Shown here: one piece after another, positions 50,234 to 58,972 of the stretch
How positions within the stretch are numbered: position 1 is the first letter of the stretch
How the letters are laid out: each line of letters begins with the position of its first letter
From: Levilactobacillus yonginensis
GTDB lineage: Bacteria > Bacillota > Bacilli > Lactobacillales > Lactobacillaceae
NCBI RefSeq assembly: GCF_964065165.1
Contig: NZ_OZ061549.1
Location: 2,356,001 to 2,420,000, forward strand
Reading direction: 5' to 3'
Length of the DNA: 64,000 nt
Notes under the pieces: generated by a model
Database searches by the model: none
What the model was told of the DNA's origin: nothing
The model's input: only the letters and a program-made list of their open reading frames with translations
Made by a program: the position numbers and the translations under genes

Positions 50234-50977
50234 TTACTCCTTAAAAGTGAGGCGCCAATAGTCCTGACCATCCGCGGTCCGTGCCAGAAATCCGTAGTCG
50301 ATAAGGTAGCGGCGTAACCGGACATAGTCGTCAAAGATTGGGACTAACAGGTCGTTCATGGTGCGCTCAGTAAAATGCTGGGTCGTTGGAATTTCTAAGC
50401 TCACCCGCTTTAATACCGCTAAGATGGCCTTGTGTTGCTTAGGCCAGCGTTTGAGCCGCAACTTATCGCCAGGATCGAAATACTTTTGAAGGATCTGATG
50501 ATAGTCACGCTGTGTAATAGCAATGAGGCCGTTAGCTTGGGTTGCTGGTGGCAGTGCGATGGGGGTATCTCGTTCAGGGTTATTGAAGACTTGATTATAA
50601 ATAGCGAGGTAGAGCTTGGCCTGCTTGGCCTTTTCGCGGAACGTAAATTTTTGGTGACGAATGGTGGCGGCTGCCACATGGTTGTCCTGAGCAATTGTGG
50701 CATCCTTGACACCTTGACTAAATGCAACGAGTAAATCACGTTGCTTGGTGGTCAACGTGTTGTATTTGGATGACGATTGAATGAGTTGGTTGATGGCGTC
50801 CGGATGGGCTGATTGAATATGGTGATTGATCATTTCAGCGGCCGGGTAAAAGGCATCGTGTAGGTGGAAGACCTGATCTTGTTGAAAGTCTTGACCACAA
50901 TAATTGCAAATATAAGCGGTAGCAGTGGTGTGCCACCCCTGTTCAATTTCAGATAGTGTTAATGTTGCGAGATCCAT
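50234..50977 (-). CDS. DUF2087-containing putative transcriptional regulator
   Basis: 247 residues. The N-terminal CNYCGQDF and later HHIQSAH look like a zinc finger (about residues 25-60). A LuxR/sigma-like helix-turn-helix is suggested at about 75-125 (LTTKQRDLLVAFSQGVKDAT, then IRHQKFTFREKAKQAKLYLA). The C-terminal DUF2087 spans about 175-247 (KRWPKQHKAILAVLKRVSLE to LRRYLIDYGFLAR). ATG 50977 has GGAGGG 6 bases ahead. Target unknown. Confidence 0.82.
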   Translation of the reverse strand: MDLATLTLSEIEQGWHTTATAYICNYCGQDFQQDQVFHLHDAFYPAAEMINHHIQSAHPDAINQLIQSSSKYNTLTTKQRDLLVAFSQGVKDATIAQDNHVAAATIRHQKFTFREKAKQAKLYLAIYNQVFNNPERDTPIALPPATQANGLIAITQRDYHQILQKYFDPGDKLRLKRWPKQHKAILAVLKRVSLEIPTTQHFTERTMNDLLVPIFDDYVRLRRYLIDYGFLARTADGQDYWRLTFKE

Positions 50978-51200
50978 AGGTATCCCTCCAATAGCCATAA
51001 TCATACAAATGTTTATTGAATCTGTCAATACAATCTACAAAAGTGGCCAAAATAATTACAATTCCGATGGAAATCATGCTGCCGTTGGTTGGCCCAAGGG
51101 GTTAGGTTAGTATGATTTTATTTGTAAGCGGCCTGCCTTGCTTGGTTTCGATGGGCCAGGTATGATTGGGTCATGTTATTTTGACGGAGGGGTTGAGTAG

Positions 51201-52010
51201 ATGCTACCAAGACTGATTGCCACGGACTTAGACGGGACCTTTTTAGATGCAAATGGGGTGTATGATCGTCAGCAATTTGATGCCATGTTGGGTGAAATGA
51301 CCGCGCGTGGTAGCCGATTTGTTGTGACGACTGGTGACCCCCTGGACCATGTTCAAGAGCTCTTTGCCCCGTTGCGGAACCGGGCACAGCTAACCTACGT
51401 GGTTGAGGATGGCGCCTTGATCACCACCGCCAGTGGTAGTCAGCTTCAGATGACGACCTTACCCCAGTTACATTGGCAGTCGGCCGTCTCTTGGCTGGAA
51501 ACGACGCCCATTATGGCGGGCTGCTTCATCATTGCTTGCGGTGCGGAGCGGGCATATACGACGTTGCCGGCCGACAGCCAGCGGTTTGCAGAGTCCCGCG
51601 AATTTTATCCCAGTCTGACTTCGGTGGCAGATTTAACGACAGTGAGCGCGGCTATTTTGAAGCTTGATATTACGTGGCTGAGGACGGACGTCGTGGCGCA
51701 AGTTGCAGCGTTTAATGCACGTTTTGCCGGCGAATTAGTCGGTGTTAGTAGTGGCTTGGGGGGGATGAACGTCTCACTCCCCCAGGTTAGTAAGGCCGCA
51801 GGATTGGCCTTTCTTGGCCAACAATGGGGCATCACGCCAGCAGAAATGGCTGCTTTTGGCGATTCTGGAAATGACTTGACCATGTTACAGCTGGTGGGTC
51901 AGGGATTCGCAGTGGCTAACGCTGCACCGGAACTGGCAACACAGCCGCATTTGAAGGGAACAAATGAGCAGGGCGCGGTCATGGCGCAGATTGCTGAATG
52001 GCTAGTTTGA
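51201..52010 (+). CDS. HAD-family sugar-phosphatase-like hydrolase (Cof type)
   Basis: 269 residues. The first motif ATDLDGTFLD carries the nucleophile and acid/base aspartates. VTTGDPLDHV replaces the usual ST-x-R of motif II. MAAFGDSGNDLTML is motif IV. It is expected to dephosphorylate small phosphometabolites. GGAGGGG precedes the ATG. The EIIC-like permease follows in the same direction, 85 bases later. Confidence 0.9.
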   Translation: MLPRLIATDLDGTFLDANGVYDRQQFDAMLGEMTARGSRFVVTTGDPLDHVQELFAPLRNRAQLTYVVEDGALITTASGSQLQMTTLPQLHWQSAVSWLETTPIMAGCFIIACGAERAYTTLPADSQRFAESREFYPSLTSVADLTTVSAAILKLDITWLRTDVVAQVAAFNARFAGELVGVSSGLGGMNVSLPQVSKAAGLAFLGQQWGITPAEMAAFGDSGNDLTMLQLVGQGFAVANAAPELATQPHLKGTNEQGAVMAQIAEWLV

Positions 52011-52095
52011 GTGGCTAGTTTCCGTATCAAATAAAAGTTGGCGCCCTGAGCCACGGGTAGGGGGTACACTCGCTGGGAGTAGGGGGCGAGTAGCG

Positions 52096-53382
52096 ATGAC
52101 GGATAGGATAGCACAACTGGGGATGAGGCTGGTCAATGGTGAGGTGCGTTTTTACCGTAACCGCCAGATCAGTGCCATTCGCCAAGCGTTACGGTTGATA
52201 TTCCCCATTATTTTATTGGGGAGTCTGGCGGATTTCTTGGAGCAGTCCTGGTTACGAACGGATGGCTATTACTATCAAACACTGCACGTGGCGCGGTGGC
52301 TGTTTCAAGTGAAAATTCTACGGCAGTATTTGCGATTGATCAGCGCGGGTACCCTGGGATTGGCCGGAATCTTAATGGCATTTGCGGTGAGCTTTTACCT
52401 GGTGGTACCAGTGACCCAGCACATGACGGATCGCCTGATGGCCGGAACGATTGCCGTGATTAGTCTGAAATTTTTTAACGTGACTCGGACCTCAGTTCTG
52501 GGTGGTCACACGATCAAATGGGTGGCGACTGACCTGGGGATTCAGGGAATTCTAGTCGGTATTTTGGTGGGAGTACTCGTGGGCAATGGCTACCGTTGGG
52601 CACTCGGTCATCGTTCACCAGACTTGGAACAGATTCCAAGTACGCTGGTCATCACCTGCACTTGGTTAGTTGTGATGGCAGCTTTAGGTTTGCTTTGGGT
52701 CAGCACACAGACGGTTAGTCTCAATTCTGCTTTTGCCAGCATCATTCGGTGGCCGTTTCGCTTGCCCCATTTCATTCTGGGCTTGCTGGGATATTGCGTT
52801 TTAAATGGGGCCTTTGAGTGGTTGGGAGTTCTAGGGCCGTTGTCAGCAAGCAGCGGGCAATCAATTGAATCTGCCCAGAATTTAGCAGCCGTGTTGGCAC
52901 ATCATGGCTGGCAGTTGCCGCATCCGCTAACGCTGCATACGGTCGTCAGCGTTTATGCCAACGTTGGTGGAACGGGAATGATGCTCGCACTATTGTTGGC
53001 ACTATTTTTGAGCCGACCCACGGCGTGGCAGCGGCGAATCGGTTGGTTGAGCCTGGTACCAACCTTGGGAAACGTCAATGCGCCAATGATGGTCGGCTTA
53101 CCTGTCATTTTAAGCCCCCTGATGGGGATTCCGTTCATTCTAGCTCCGAGTGCTTGTATTACACTTAGCTGGCTCTGTATCCGCCTTAAATGGGTTCCTG
53201 CGGTGGCATATCCATTATTGACTGGGACGCCGGGACCGTTGCAGGCTTATCTGGGAACTGGCGGCAATTGGACCGCACTGGCGTTATCGTTGGCCGACTT
53301 AATCTTAAGTACGGCAATCTATTATCCCTTTGTTAAATTGGTGCAGGCGGCTCACCGGCAACTAGACGGGGAGGTGGCTTAA
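52096..53382 (+). CDS. Orphan EIIC-like membrane protein (lactose/cellobiose PTS family), active-site residues absent
   Basis: 428 residues with about ten membrane helices. VYANVGGTGMMLALLLALFL and NVNAPMMVGLPVILSPLMGI followed by PFILAP align with the cellobiose EIIC core (GGSG..., NINEPIIFGLPIVLNP...PFILAP). The usual Glu of NEP is Ala (A329), and the FGIHG histidine segment reads LGLLGYC. No EIIA or EIIB gene is nearby. It may therefore be a facilitator or sensor. It is followed after 1 base by a surface hydrolase, so the two are co-expressed. Confidence 0.75.
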   Translation: MTDRIAQLGMRLVNGEVRFYRNRQISAIRQALRLIFPIILLGSLADFLEQSWLRTDGYYYQTLHVARWLFQVKILRQYLRLISAGTLGLAGILMAFAVSFYLVVPVTQHMTDRLMAGTIAVISLKFFNVTRTSVLGGHTIKWVATDLGIQGILVGILVGVLVGNGYRWALGHRSPDLEQIPSTLVITCTWLVVMAALGLLWVSTQTVSLNSAFASIIRWPFRLPHFILGLLGYCVLNGAFEWLGVLGPLSASSGQSIESAQNLAAVLAHHGWQLPHPLTLHTVVSVYANVGGTGMMLALLLALFLSRPTAWQRRIGWLSLVPTLGNVNAPMMVGLPVILSPLMGIPFILAPSACITLSWLCIRLKWVPAVAYPLLTGTPGPLQAYLGTGGNWTALALSLADLILSTAIYYPFVKLVQAAHRQLDGEVA

Positions 53383-53383
53383 G

Positions 53384-54196
53384 ATGCATCGCACAAATTT
53401 GCATCGACTATGGGCAGTCTTATTATTGCTGGCAGTGTTGTGTTTGCCAGGATTTTGGTGGCAGCCGCATCAGGAAAAAATTGTGCGGGCTAACTATCAA
53501 AGTCTAATGGCACCAGTGTTCTTCGTCCCTGGTTCAAGTGCGACACAGAATCGATTCAATGCGTTGGTTAAAGAGTTGAATCGAGAGTCGCCAACGACTC
53601 ATAGTCTGTTACGGGTCGAGGTCATGACTAACGGTCACCTAGAATACAGTGGAAATCTGAAGCAGGGAGACCAGCGGCCGTTCATCGTGGTGGGGTTTCA
53701 AAACCATCGGGATGGTCCAGCTAACGTTCGCAAACAGGCGGTCTGGTTTGCGACGGCCTTTCAGGCTTTAGAAAGGACGTATCATTTCACACACTTCTCG
53801 GCTATGGGTCACTCTAATGGTGGTCTGGTTCTGACATTGTTTATGGAACATGACCTGGCCAAGACTAAGACCAAAATTGATCGATTGATGACCATTGCCA
53901 CACCATTTAATTTAGAAGAACAGGATGCTGCGGTCGACACTGACTTGTTCAAGGAATTGAGTGGTGACCGCGCCAACTTACCCCGCAATGCAACGGTTTA
54001 CTCGATTGCTGGGAGCAAAACATTTGCTAGCGACGGGATTGTCCCGTTCGACAGTGTGAACCGCGGGAAGTATATCTTTCAAAATCAGGTGAAACACTTT
54101 ACGCAAATTACGGTGACTGGAGCAAACGCTAATCATGCGGATCTGCCGGAAAATCAGCAGATTGTTGCACTTATTCGTCAGGACCTTTTATCCTAA
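53384..54196 (+). CDS. Membrane-anchored alpha/beta-hydrolase (DUF915-like), copy 1
   Basis: 270 residues. An N-terminal membrane anchor or signal (residues 8-26) is followed by an alpha/beta-hydrolase fold: VFFVPGSSATQNRF, nucleophile elbow MGHSNGGLV, IATPFN, and a final histidine in NANHADLPEN. This fits the DUF915 cell-surface hydrolases of lactobacilli. It starts 1 base after the EIIC-like gene, with GGGGAGG ahead. Confidence 0.85.
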   Translation: MHRTNLHRLWAVLLLLAVLCLPGFWWQPHQEKIVRANYQSLMAPVFFVPGSSATQNRFNALVKELNRESPTTHSLLRVEVMTNGHLEYSGNLKQGDQRPFIVVGFQNHRDGPANVRKQAVWFATAFQALERTYHFTHFSAMGHSNGGLVLTLFMEHDLAKTKTKIDRLMTIATPFNLEEQDAAVDTDLFKELSGDRANLPRNATVYSIAGSKTFASDGIVPFDSVNRGKYIFQNQVKHFTQITVTGANANHADLPENQQIVALIRQDLLS

Positions 54197-54257
54197 TTGC
54201 GGTTTATTTCACAACCTATTACGTGTAAACTGGGAGGTAAATGGAGGCTAAAGACGA

Positions 54258-55073
54258 ATGATTAAAATGATTGCGCTCGACCTAGATGAGACGTTACTGA
54301 ATACAGATAAAACAATCAGCGAAGAAAATGTGACAATGTTGCGTAAGCTGCATACGGCAGGTATCAAGGTGGTTCTCTGCACTGGCCGACCAATCAATGC
54401 AATCTGGGGTTACCTGGAACAATTGGGGCTGACCACGGAAGAGGACTTTACGATTACATTTAACGGGGCGCTGGTTATTCAAAATATGACTAAAGATGAG
54501 CTGGCACAGAGTGGACTAAGTCGGACTGATTTTGAACCCCTCCACGCGTTTGCCCAAGAGAATGGGTATCCACTGGACATCTTAGACTTTGAACAGGTCT
54601 ATCCGGTCGCTGACTTGAAACCTTCTATCTATCAGAAGATGCTGAAGGCTCCAATGACTTTTACGCCCACAAAATTTGATGATCTACCTGATCATTTATT
54701 TAGTAAGGCGGTTATGGCCACTGATTCTGAGACCTTGGATCACGTCGTTGCCACCATTAGTGAGGACTTGCGTCAGGAATATCACGTTGTCCGGTCACAG
54801 CCTAAGATTTTGGAATTCTTGGCGGCTGGGATGGATAAGGCCGTTGGTTTGGGACAATTGTTAACTCACTTTGGTTGGGACTTCGATGACTTGATGGCGT
54901 TCGGTGATGCTGAAAATGATTTGGGCATGATCAAGGCGGCAGGCGATGGTGTCGCTATGTTAAACGGTCAACCTGAGGTGAAATCTGCTGCAAATCACAT
55001 TACACCAAAATCAAATAATGAGGCAGGAATTGCGGCTTACCTACAGGAAAAGTTCCCGGAATTATTAGGATAA
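54258..55073 (+). CDS. HAD-family phosphatase, Cof/YidA type
   Basis: 271 residues. Motif I IALDLDETLLN, motif II VLCTGRP, and motif IV LMAFGDAENDLGMI with the preceding Lys (GMDKAVGL) are all canonical. It dephosphorylates sugar phosphates or similar. GGAGG precedes the ATG. Monocistronic or read with the upstream hydrolase (61-base gap). Confidence 0.92.
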   Translation: MIKMIALDLDETLLNTDKTISEENVTMLRKLHTAGIKVVLCTGRPINAIWGYLEQLGLTTEEDFTITFNGALVIQNMTKDELAQSGLSRTDFEPLHAFAQENGYPLDILDFEQVYPVADLKPSIYQKMLKAPMTFTPTKFDDLPDHLFSKAVMATDSETLDHVVATISEDLRQEYHVVRSQPKILEFLAAGMDKAVGLGQLLTHFGWDFDDLMAFGDAENDLGMIKAAGDGVAMLNGQPEVKSAANHITPKSNNEAGIAAYLQEKFPELLG

Positions 55074-55150
55074 GGGAAACGCTTGCAATTTAGCGAATGA
55101 AGTGGCAGTATGAAAGGTGTATAGGATGAATATTAAGGAGGACAAGGGTT

Positions 55151-55798
55151 ATGAAACGTTTTATGGTTAAACTAGGATTAGTGGCGGTGGCGCTGGGTAC
55201 CCTCGGTGGGGTAGTCGCACCAAGTGTCGCTAGTGCTAAAACCAAGCCAACTTTCACGAATACCGACTTGAAACGTTACTATAAAAATGCCAAGTCCAAG
55301 ACGGCATTTTACTTCAAGACCTACAAGTCTGGTAAGAAGACCGGTGAAATGTTGATCTTTGGTGACTTTAACGGTAAGAACGCGAACGTGAAGTATGGTG
55401 TGCCAACTTCCGTGAAGTTCAGTAAGAACCGGCAGACGATGACCACTAAGTACAAATTGATTGAATTCAAGACGACTAAGGGTAAAACTACGACGTCACT
55501 AGCCAAAAAGGCATACACTTTTAAGTTGACTAAGAAGAGTTCAACGAAGTTTTCTGCTAAGTTGACTGGGACTAAGTTTAACCGGCGTTTAGGAACGTCT
55601 GGTAAAACTTACAGCTACACGAAGACTAAGACCAGTCCAGCTAAGAGCTATGCGAATAAGTATGTGAAGCCAGAAATGAAAAAGGCCTATACGGAAGCAT
55701 TCGATTCCTTACCAGCTGCTGATAAGCAGGCCGCGGTAAAGAAGTATACGAATAACGCCGTGAACACCATGATCAAGAACTTTAACTACAAGAGCTAA
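55151..55798 (+). CDS. Secreted lysine/threonine-rich protein of unknown function
   Basis: 215 residues. The signal peptide MKRFMVKLGLVAVALGTLGG ends at VASA-KT. The mature protein is highly basic (Lys/Thr/Ser-rich), with beta-rich repeats such as KTAFYFKTYKSGKKTGEMLI and a helical C-terminus. It is probably wall-associated. AAGGAGG precedes the ATG and a terminator follows. Family not recognised. Confidence 0.78.
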   Translation: MKRFMVKLGLVAVALGTLGGVVAPSVASAKTKPTFTNTDLKRYYKNAKSKTAFYFKTYKSGKKTGEMLIFGDFNGKNANVKYGVPTSVKFSKNRQTMTTKYKLIEFKTTKGKTTTSLAKKAYTFKLTKKSSTKFSAKLTGTKFNRRLGTSGKTYSYTKTKTSPAKSYANKYVKPEMKKAYTEAFDSLPAADKQAAVKKYTNNAVNTMIKNFNYKS

Positions 55799-55813
55799 TT
55801 AGACGAATTTGTC

Positions 55814-55845
55814 GGGTGACTGAAATTATTTCAGTCACCTTTTTT
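55814..55845 (+). terminator. Terminator of the secreted protein gene
   Basis: Stem GGTGACTGAAA/TTTCAGTCACC followed by TTTTTTT. Confidence 0.9.
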
Positions 55846-55950
55846 AATGCTTAAGCCATTTCGGCCTGGCTAAGTTAACGTTGCTGAGATATTGAAAGGG
55901 TCGGTTAGTGGGATTATCTGGAGCATAGAGGCGGCGTTAGAACCGGACAA

Positions 55951-55982
55951 CAAAAAAGTCCCAGACAAAATGTCCAGGACTC
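55951..55982 (-). terminator. Terminator of the nucleoside hydrolase gene
   Basis: Stem AGTCCTGGACA/TGTCTGGGACT with TTTTTTG on the minus strand. Confidence 0.85.
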
Positions 55983-56010
55983 TCAGTGAAATAAGTATTT
56001 GGGATAAAGC

Positions 56011-56967
56011 TTAGTTTTGCTTGAACAGGTTCGTCAGGTATTCCATGAAGGTCTTCAGATAACGATCTTTGTCAACCATGACAGAAACCTTAACATTAGT
56101 AGGTTCGTTTAACCGGTTGTCATCACCGATAGTCCGACCGTAAGTTTCCTTGTTGTAGTTAACCACCATGTTTAAGTCAATCGTGGTAACGAAGCTAGGA
56201 TCTAACGCAACCCCAACAGCCAGTGGGTCATGCAAAGCACAGCCACCTAGGTTGTCGTTAACATCAACGTAGGCTTGGATGTAGTAATCAACGATGTCAG
56301 CGAACTTTTCACCGGCAACGGTACCCAAGTCACGCCATTGTTGGGTTTCCTTCTTAGTCAACAGGGTCCGCAGGGTAACATCCAAACCAACCATAGTTGA
56401 ATGTAATGGGCTCGTCAAAACGGCGTTAGCAGCTTCAGCATCTTGGTTGATGTTGGCTTCGGCATAAGCAGTGACGTTACCAGGAACGGTCAAAGCACCG
56501 CCCATGAAGGTGACGTTGCCGATTTCAGTAGCAATTTCTGGGGCCTTTTTGATGGCAGCAGCCAAGTTGGTCATTGGGCCAGTTGGAACTAACGTCAAAT
56601 CTTTGCCGTACTTGTGAACGGCATCAATCAAGAAGTCCACACCGGATTCCTTTTCAATTGACCGTTGTGGATCTGGTAAGTCGACTTGGCCAATTCCGTT
56701 TTCACCGTGAATGTCTGCACTAACTTGCATCCGATCAAAGTGATCACTGGTTGAGGAATGACTTTCACCCAGATATACAGGGATGTCAGTGTGTCCAAGT
56801 AGTTCCAAAATCTTCAAAGAGTTTTGGCCACCGGCTTCGACGAGCACGTTCCCGTAAGAACCGATAATCCCAATCAAGTCCACATCGGGAGCACCCAATG
56901 CGTAAGCAATTGCGAGTGAATCATCGATACCAGTATCTAAGTCTAAAATCATTTTACGTTTTGCCAT
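56011..56967 (-). CDS. Ribonucleoside hydrolase (inosine/uridine-preferring family)
   Basis: Cleaves nucleosides to ribose and base. In 318 residues the N-terminal calcium and active-site motif DLDTGIDDSLAIAYA is intact (D-x-D-x-x-x-DD). PTGPMTNLA, NINQDAEAANAVL, GLDVT and LHDPLAVGVAL follow in the family order. GGGGAG precedes the ATG. The promoter spacer holds a palindromic operator (57023-57040). Confidence 0.94.
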   Translation of the reverse strand: MAKRKMILDLDTGIDDSLAIAYALGAPDVDLIGIIGSYGNVLVEAGGQNSLKILELLGHTDIPVYLGESHSSTSDHFDRMQVSADIHGENGIGQVDLPDPQRSIEKESGVDFLIDAVHKYGKDLTLVPTGPMTNLAAAIKKAPEIATEIGNVTFMGGALTVPGNVTAYAEANINQDAEAANAVLTSPLHSTMVGLDVTLRTLLTKKETQQWRDLGTVAGEKFADIVDYYIQAYVDVNDNLGGCALHDPLAVGVALDPSFVTTIDLNMVVNYNKETYGRTIGDDNRLNEPTNVKVSVMVDKDRYLKTFMEYLTNLFKQN

Positions 56968-57017
56968 GATATAATTGTCTCCCCTTTGATCCTATATTAG
57001 CTAAAAAGCCTACTCTA

Positions 57018-57046
57018 AGTGTAATGTAACTGGTTACATTTATCAA
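57018..57046 (-). promoter_or_regulatory. Promoter of the nucleoside hydrolase gene
   Basis: TTGATA (-35, window 57041-57046) and TACACT (-10, window 57018-57023) with a 17-base spacer on the minus strand, about 50 bases before the start codon. The spacer is almost entirely filled by the palindrome at 57023-57040. Confidence 0.75.
57023..57040. promoter_or_regulatory. Palindromic operator in the nucleoside hydrolase promoter
   Basis: AATGTAACTGGTTACATT: the half-sites AATGTAAC and GTTACATT are exact complements around a TG centre. The core TGTAAC-xx-GTTACA resembles LacI-family or cre-type operators. It lies between -35 and -10, so a bound repressor would block the nucleoside hydrolase promoter. 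Confidence 0.7.
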
Positions 57047-57064
57047 GCTCACCTAGTCACCAAG

Positions 57065-57093
57065 TTGAAGCAATTGGACGTTCACGTTAAGAT
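57065..57093 (+). promoter_or_regulatory. Promoter of the PrsW-like gene
   Basis: TTGAAG (57065-57070), a 17-base spacer, then TAAGAT (57088-57093), 40 bases before the start codon. Confidence 0.55.
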
Positions 57094-57133
57094 AGAAACC
57101 AGGTTAGATTTACCATTGAGGGGGGATTCGGTC

Positions 57134-58177
57134 ATGGCCGATAAACAGTCTGTAAAACCGGTAAAACGGCATTTTGAGTACCACAATCATTTGCTGGATG
57201 ATGCAACGAAGGAAATGAATGAGTGGACCGGAGAGAATAAGGTTGTTGAAATCCACCTATTTCAAATGTTTTCAGAAGTTTTTAAGCATCACGACTTAGA
57301 CGACTCAGAAGCCTTATTTATCGTAGGAACTAAGGAAACGACACCATCCTTAGAAGCCGTGTCGGCGGCACCAGTCAAGCCGTGGTTATTCTCACGAGTT
57401 TTCGCATTACTTGGAGCTAGTTTCGTGTTACTGGCGCTGTTATTTCTGGTTTTCCGCAGTAATAATGCCGTCCCTGGGATGATTTTTATTGGCTCGTTGG
57501 CGGTGCCATTTTCCTTGTTGATCATGTTTTTTGAAATCAACGTTTTTCGGAACATCTCAGTTTATCAATTGATGACCGTCTTTTTGGTTGGAGGTATTCT
57601 GTCGTTGATTGCGACCATGATTTTGTATTCATTGATTCCATCGGGGAACGGGACATCCTGGGAGTCCGCATTAATTGTTGGTTTCATTGAAGAAACGGCC
57701 AAGATGCTGGTTATTGCTTATTTTATTAACCAATTTAGGCTAAATTATATCTTCAATGGTTTACTGATTGGTGCCGCTATTGGCGCTGGGTTTGCGGTCT
57801 TTGAGACGGCAGGGTATACCGGACAATATGGTTTGGTCACACTGTTGATGCGCAGTTGGCAAGCAATCGGGACGCATACGATTTGGTCCGCCATCATGGG
57901 AGCGGCGATTATTTTGGCAAAGGAGCGTCATCAGCCCGTCACTGGGAGTAACATGGTGGCACCGAAGTTTTTGCGCTTCTACCTGTTGGCGATTGCCCTT
58001 CACGCGTTGTGGGACTGGAACGCCCCTTTTGCCTTGTTAGACATTTTGTACCTGCAACAGTGGGTATTGATCACGGTTGGCTGGGTTGCCATCTTTGTCT
58101 TGATCAACGCAGGTTTACGTGAGGCGCGAACCTTACAGGGTCAACGAATCCTCAAGAACACTCAGCTCGGCGGATAG
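57134..58177 (+). CDS. PrsW-family intramembrane metalloprotease-like protein
   Basis: 347 residues. A cytoplasmic N-terminus of about 95 residues is followed by eight or so membrane helices. GFIEETAKML (EE motif), GAGFAVFETAGY (F-x-x-x-E) and IGTHTIWSAIMGAAI plus LHALWDW (histidines) are the PrsW/CAAX-type catalytic signatures. ATG 57134 has GGGGGGA 7 bases ahead; the frame upstream covers the promoter. Substrate unknown. The 3' end overlaps the convergent hydrolase gene by 16 bases. Confidence 0.88.
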   Translation: MADKQSVKPVKRHFEYHNHLLDDATKEMNEWTGENKVVEIHLFQMFSEVFKHHDLDDSEALFIVGTKETTPSLEAVSAAPVKPWLFSRVFALLGASFVLLALLFLVFRSNNAVPGMIFIGSLAVPFSLLIMFFEINVFRNISVYQLMTVFLVGGILSLIATMILYSLIPSGNGTSWESALIVGFIEETAKMLVIAYFINQFRLNYIFNGLLIGAAIGAGFAVFETAGYTGQYGLVTLLMRSWQAIGTHTIWSAIMGAAIILAKERHQPVTGSNMVAPKFLRFYLLAIALHALWDWNAPFALLDILYLQQWVLITVGWVAIFVLINAGLREARTLQGQRILKNTQLGG

Positions 58178-58920
58178 AGAAAGGTAATCATTTTGCGGTC
58201 CAACGCGGGGTTTTCATGTAATAGGGAATGTTGCATTTGCCAAATAGGACCGCGAAGCTGCTGATAACGGTAGCTTCCAACGTGGCCTTGAACCAGTCTG
58301 GCTAGTGGTGTAACGGTGTTGTCGGGTACTTCACTGTCGTTATCTGTGCGCCCAATGTTGCCTGCTAAATTTAGGATGTGTAACTGGGGTTCAGGTGTTC
58401 TGAGCCCCGTTCTTTCTGGAAAGTCGGCACCAATGCAGATCCAACGATTAACCGTGACGGGGGCTTGGGATTGGCGATTCAGATAGTCGTAGGCAATCGT
58501 TCCGCCGGAAGAATGGCCCACAAAGTTAACGTGGGTCACGCCATACCGTTGATGCAACTGCCGCAAGACCGTTCGTAACTGGCGAGCTTGTTTTTTGGGG
58601 TGCGTGTTGTCCTTGAAAATAACGGGGACGAGCGGGTTGTTGGCGGCGACCGGTGCGTGCTGTTGCCAGGAGACGTGACCGGTGTAATTGACCCGGGCGG
58701 TTAGGCTAAATGTGGCGAGCCCGGGGCGATTCAGACTGACGACCATACTGCGTAAAGACAGCCAAGCACCACTATTGCCTGGCAAGAAGAGGGTGGCCGT
58801 ACGAGTCTGAGGGACCCGTGTGGTGGCCAGTGCGGACCACCGGCTGTTCCACCAGCCAATTAGACCAGTTAAAACAAGCAGGGTTGTGACGATAACGGTT
58901 AACCCACGTCGATGCTTCAT
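58162..58920 (-). CDS. Membrane-anchored alpha/beta-hydrolase (DUF915-like), copy 2
   Basis: 252 residues. The N-terminal anchor LTVIVTTLLVLTGLIGWW is followed by TLFLPGNSGAWLSLRSMV, the nucleophile elbow VGHSSGGTIAYDYL, and the family features of DUF915. It is related to the hydrolase at 53384 but carries the elbow GHSSGG. ATG 58920 has GGAGG 8 bases upstream. Its stop lies inside the 3' end of the convergent PrsW-like gene. Confidence 0.85.
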   Translation of the reverse strand: MKHRRGLTVIVTTLLVLTGLIGWWNSRWSALATTRVPQTRTATLFLPGNSGAWLSLRSMVVSLNRPGLATFSLTARVNYTGHVSWQQHAPVAANNPLVPVIFKDNTHPKKQARQLRTVLRQLHQRYGVTHVNFVGHSSGGTIAYDYLNRQSQAPVTVNRWICIGADFPERTGLRTPEPQLHILNLAGNIGRTDNDSEVPDNTVTPLARLVQGHVGSYRYQQLRGPIWQMQHSLLHENPALDRKMITFLYPPS

Positions 58921-58972
58921 GAAAATCACCTCCTTGATACGATGAAAGATTAAGAAAACGGAGACTAGTTAA

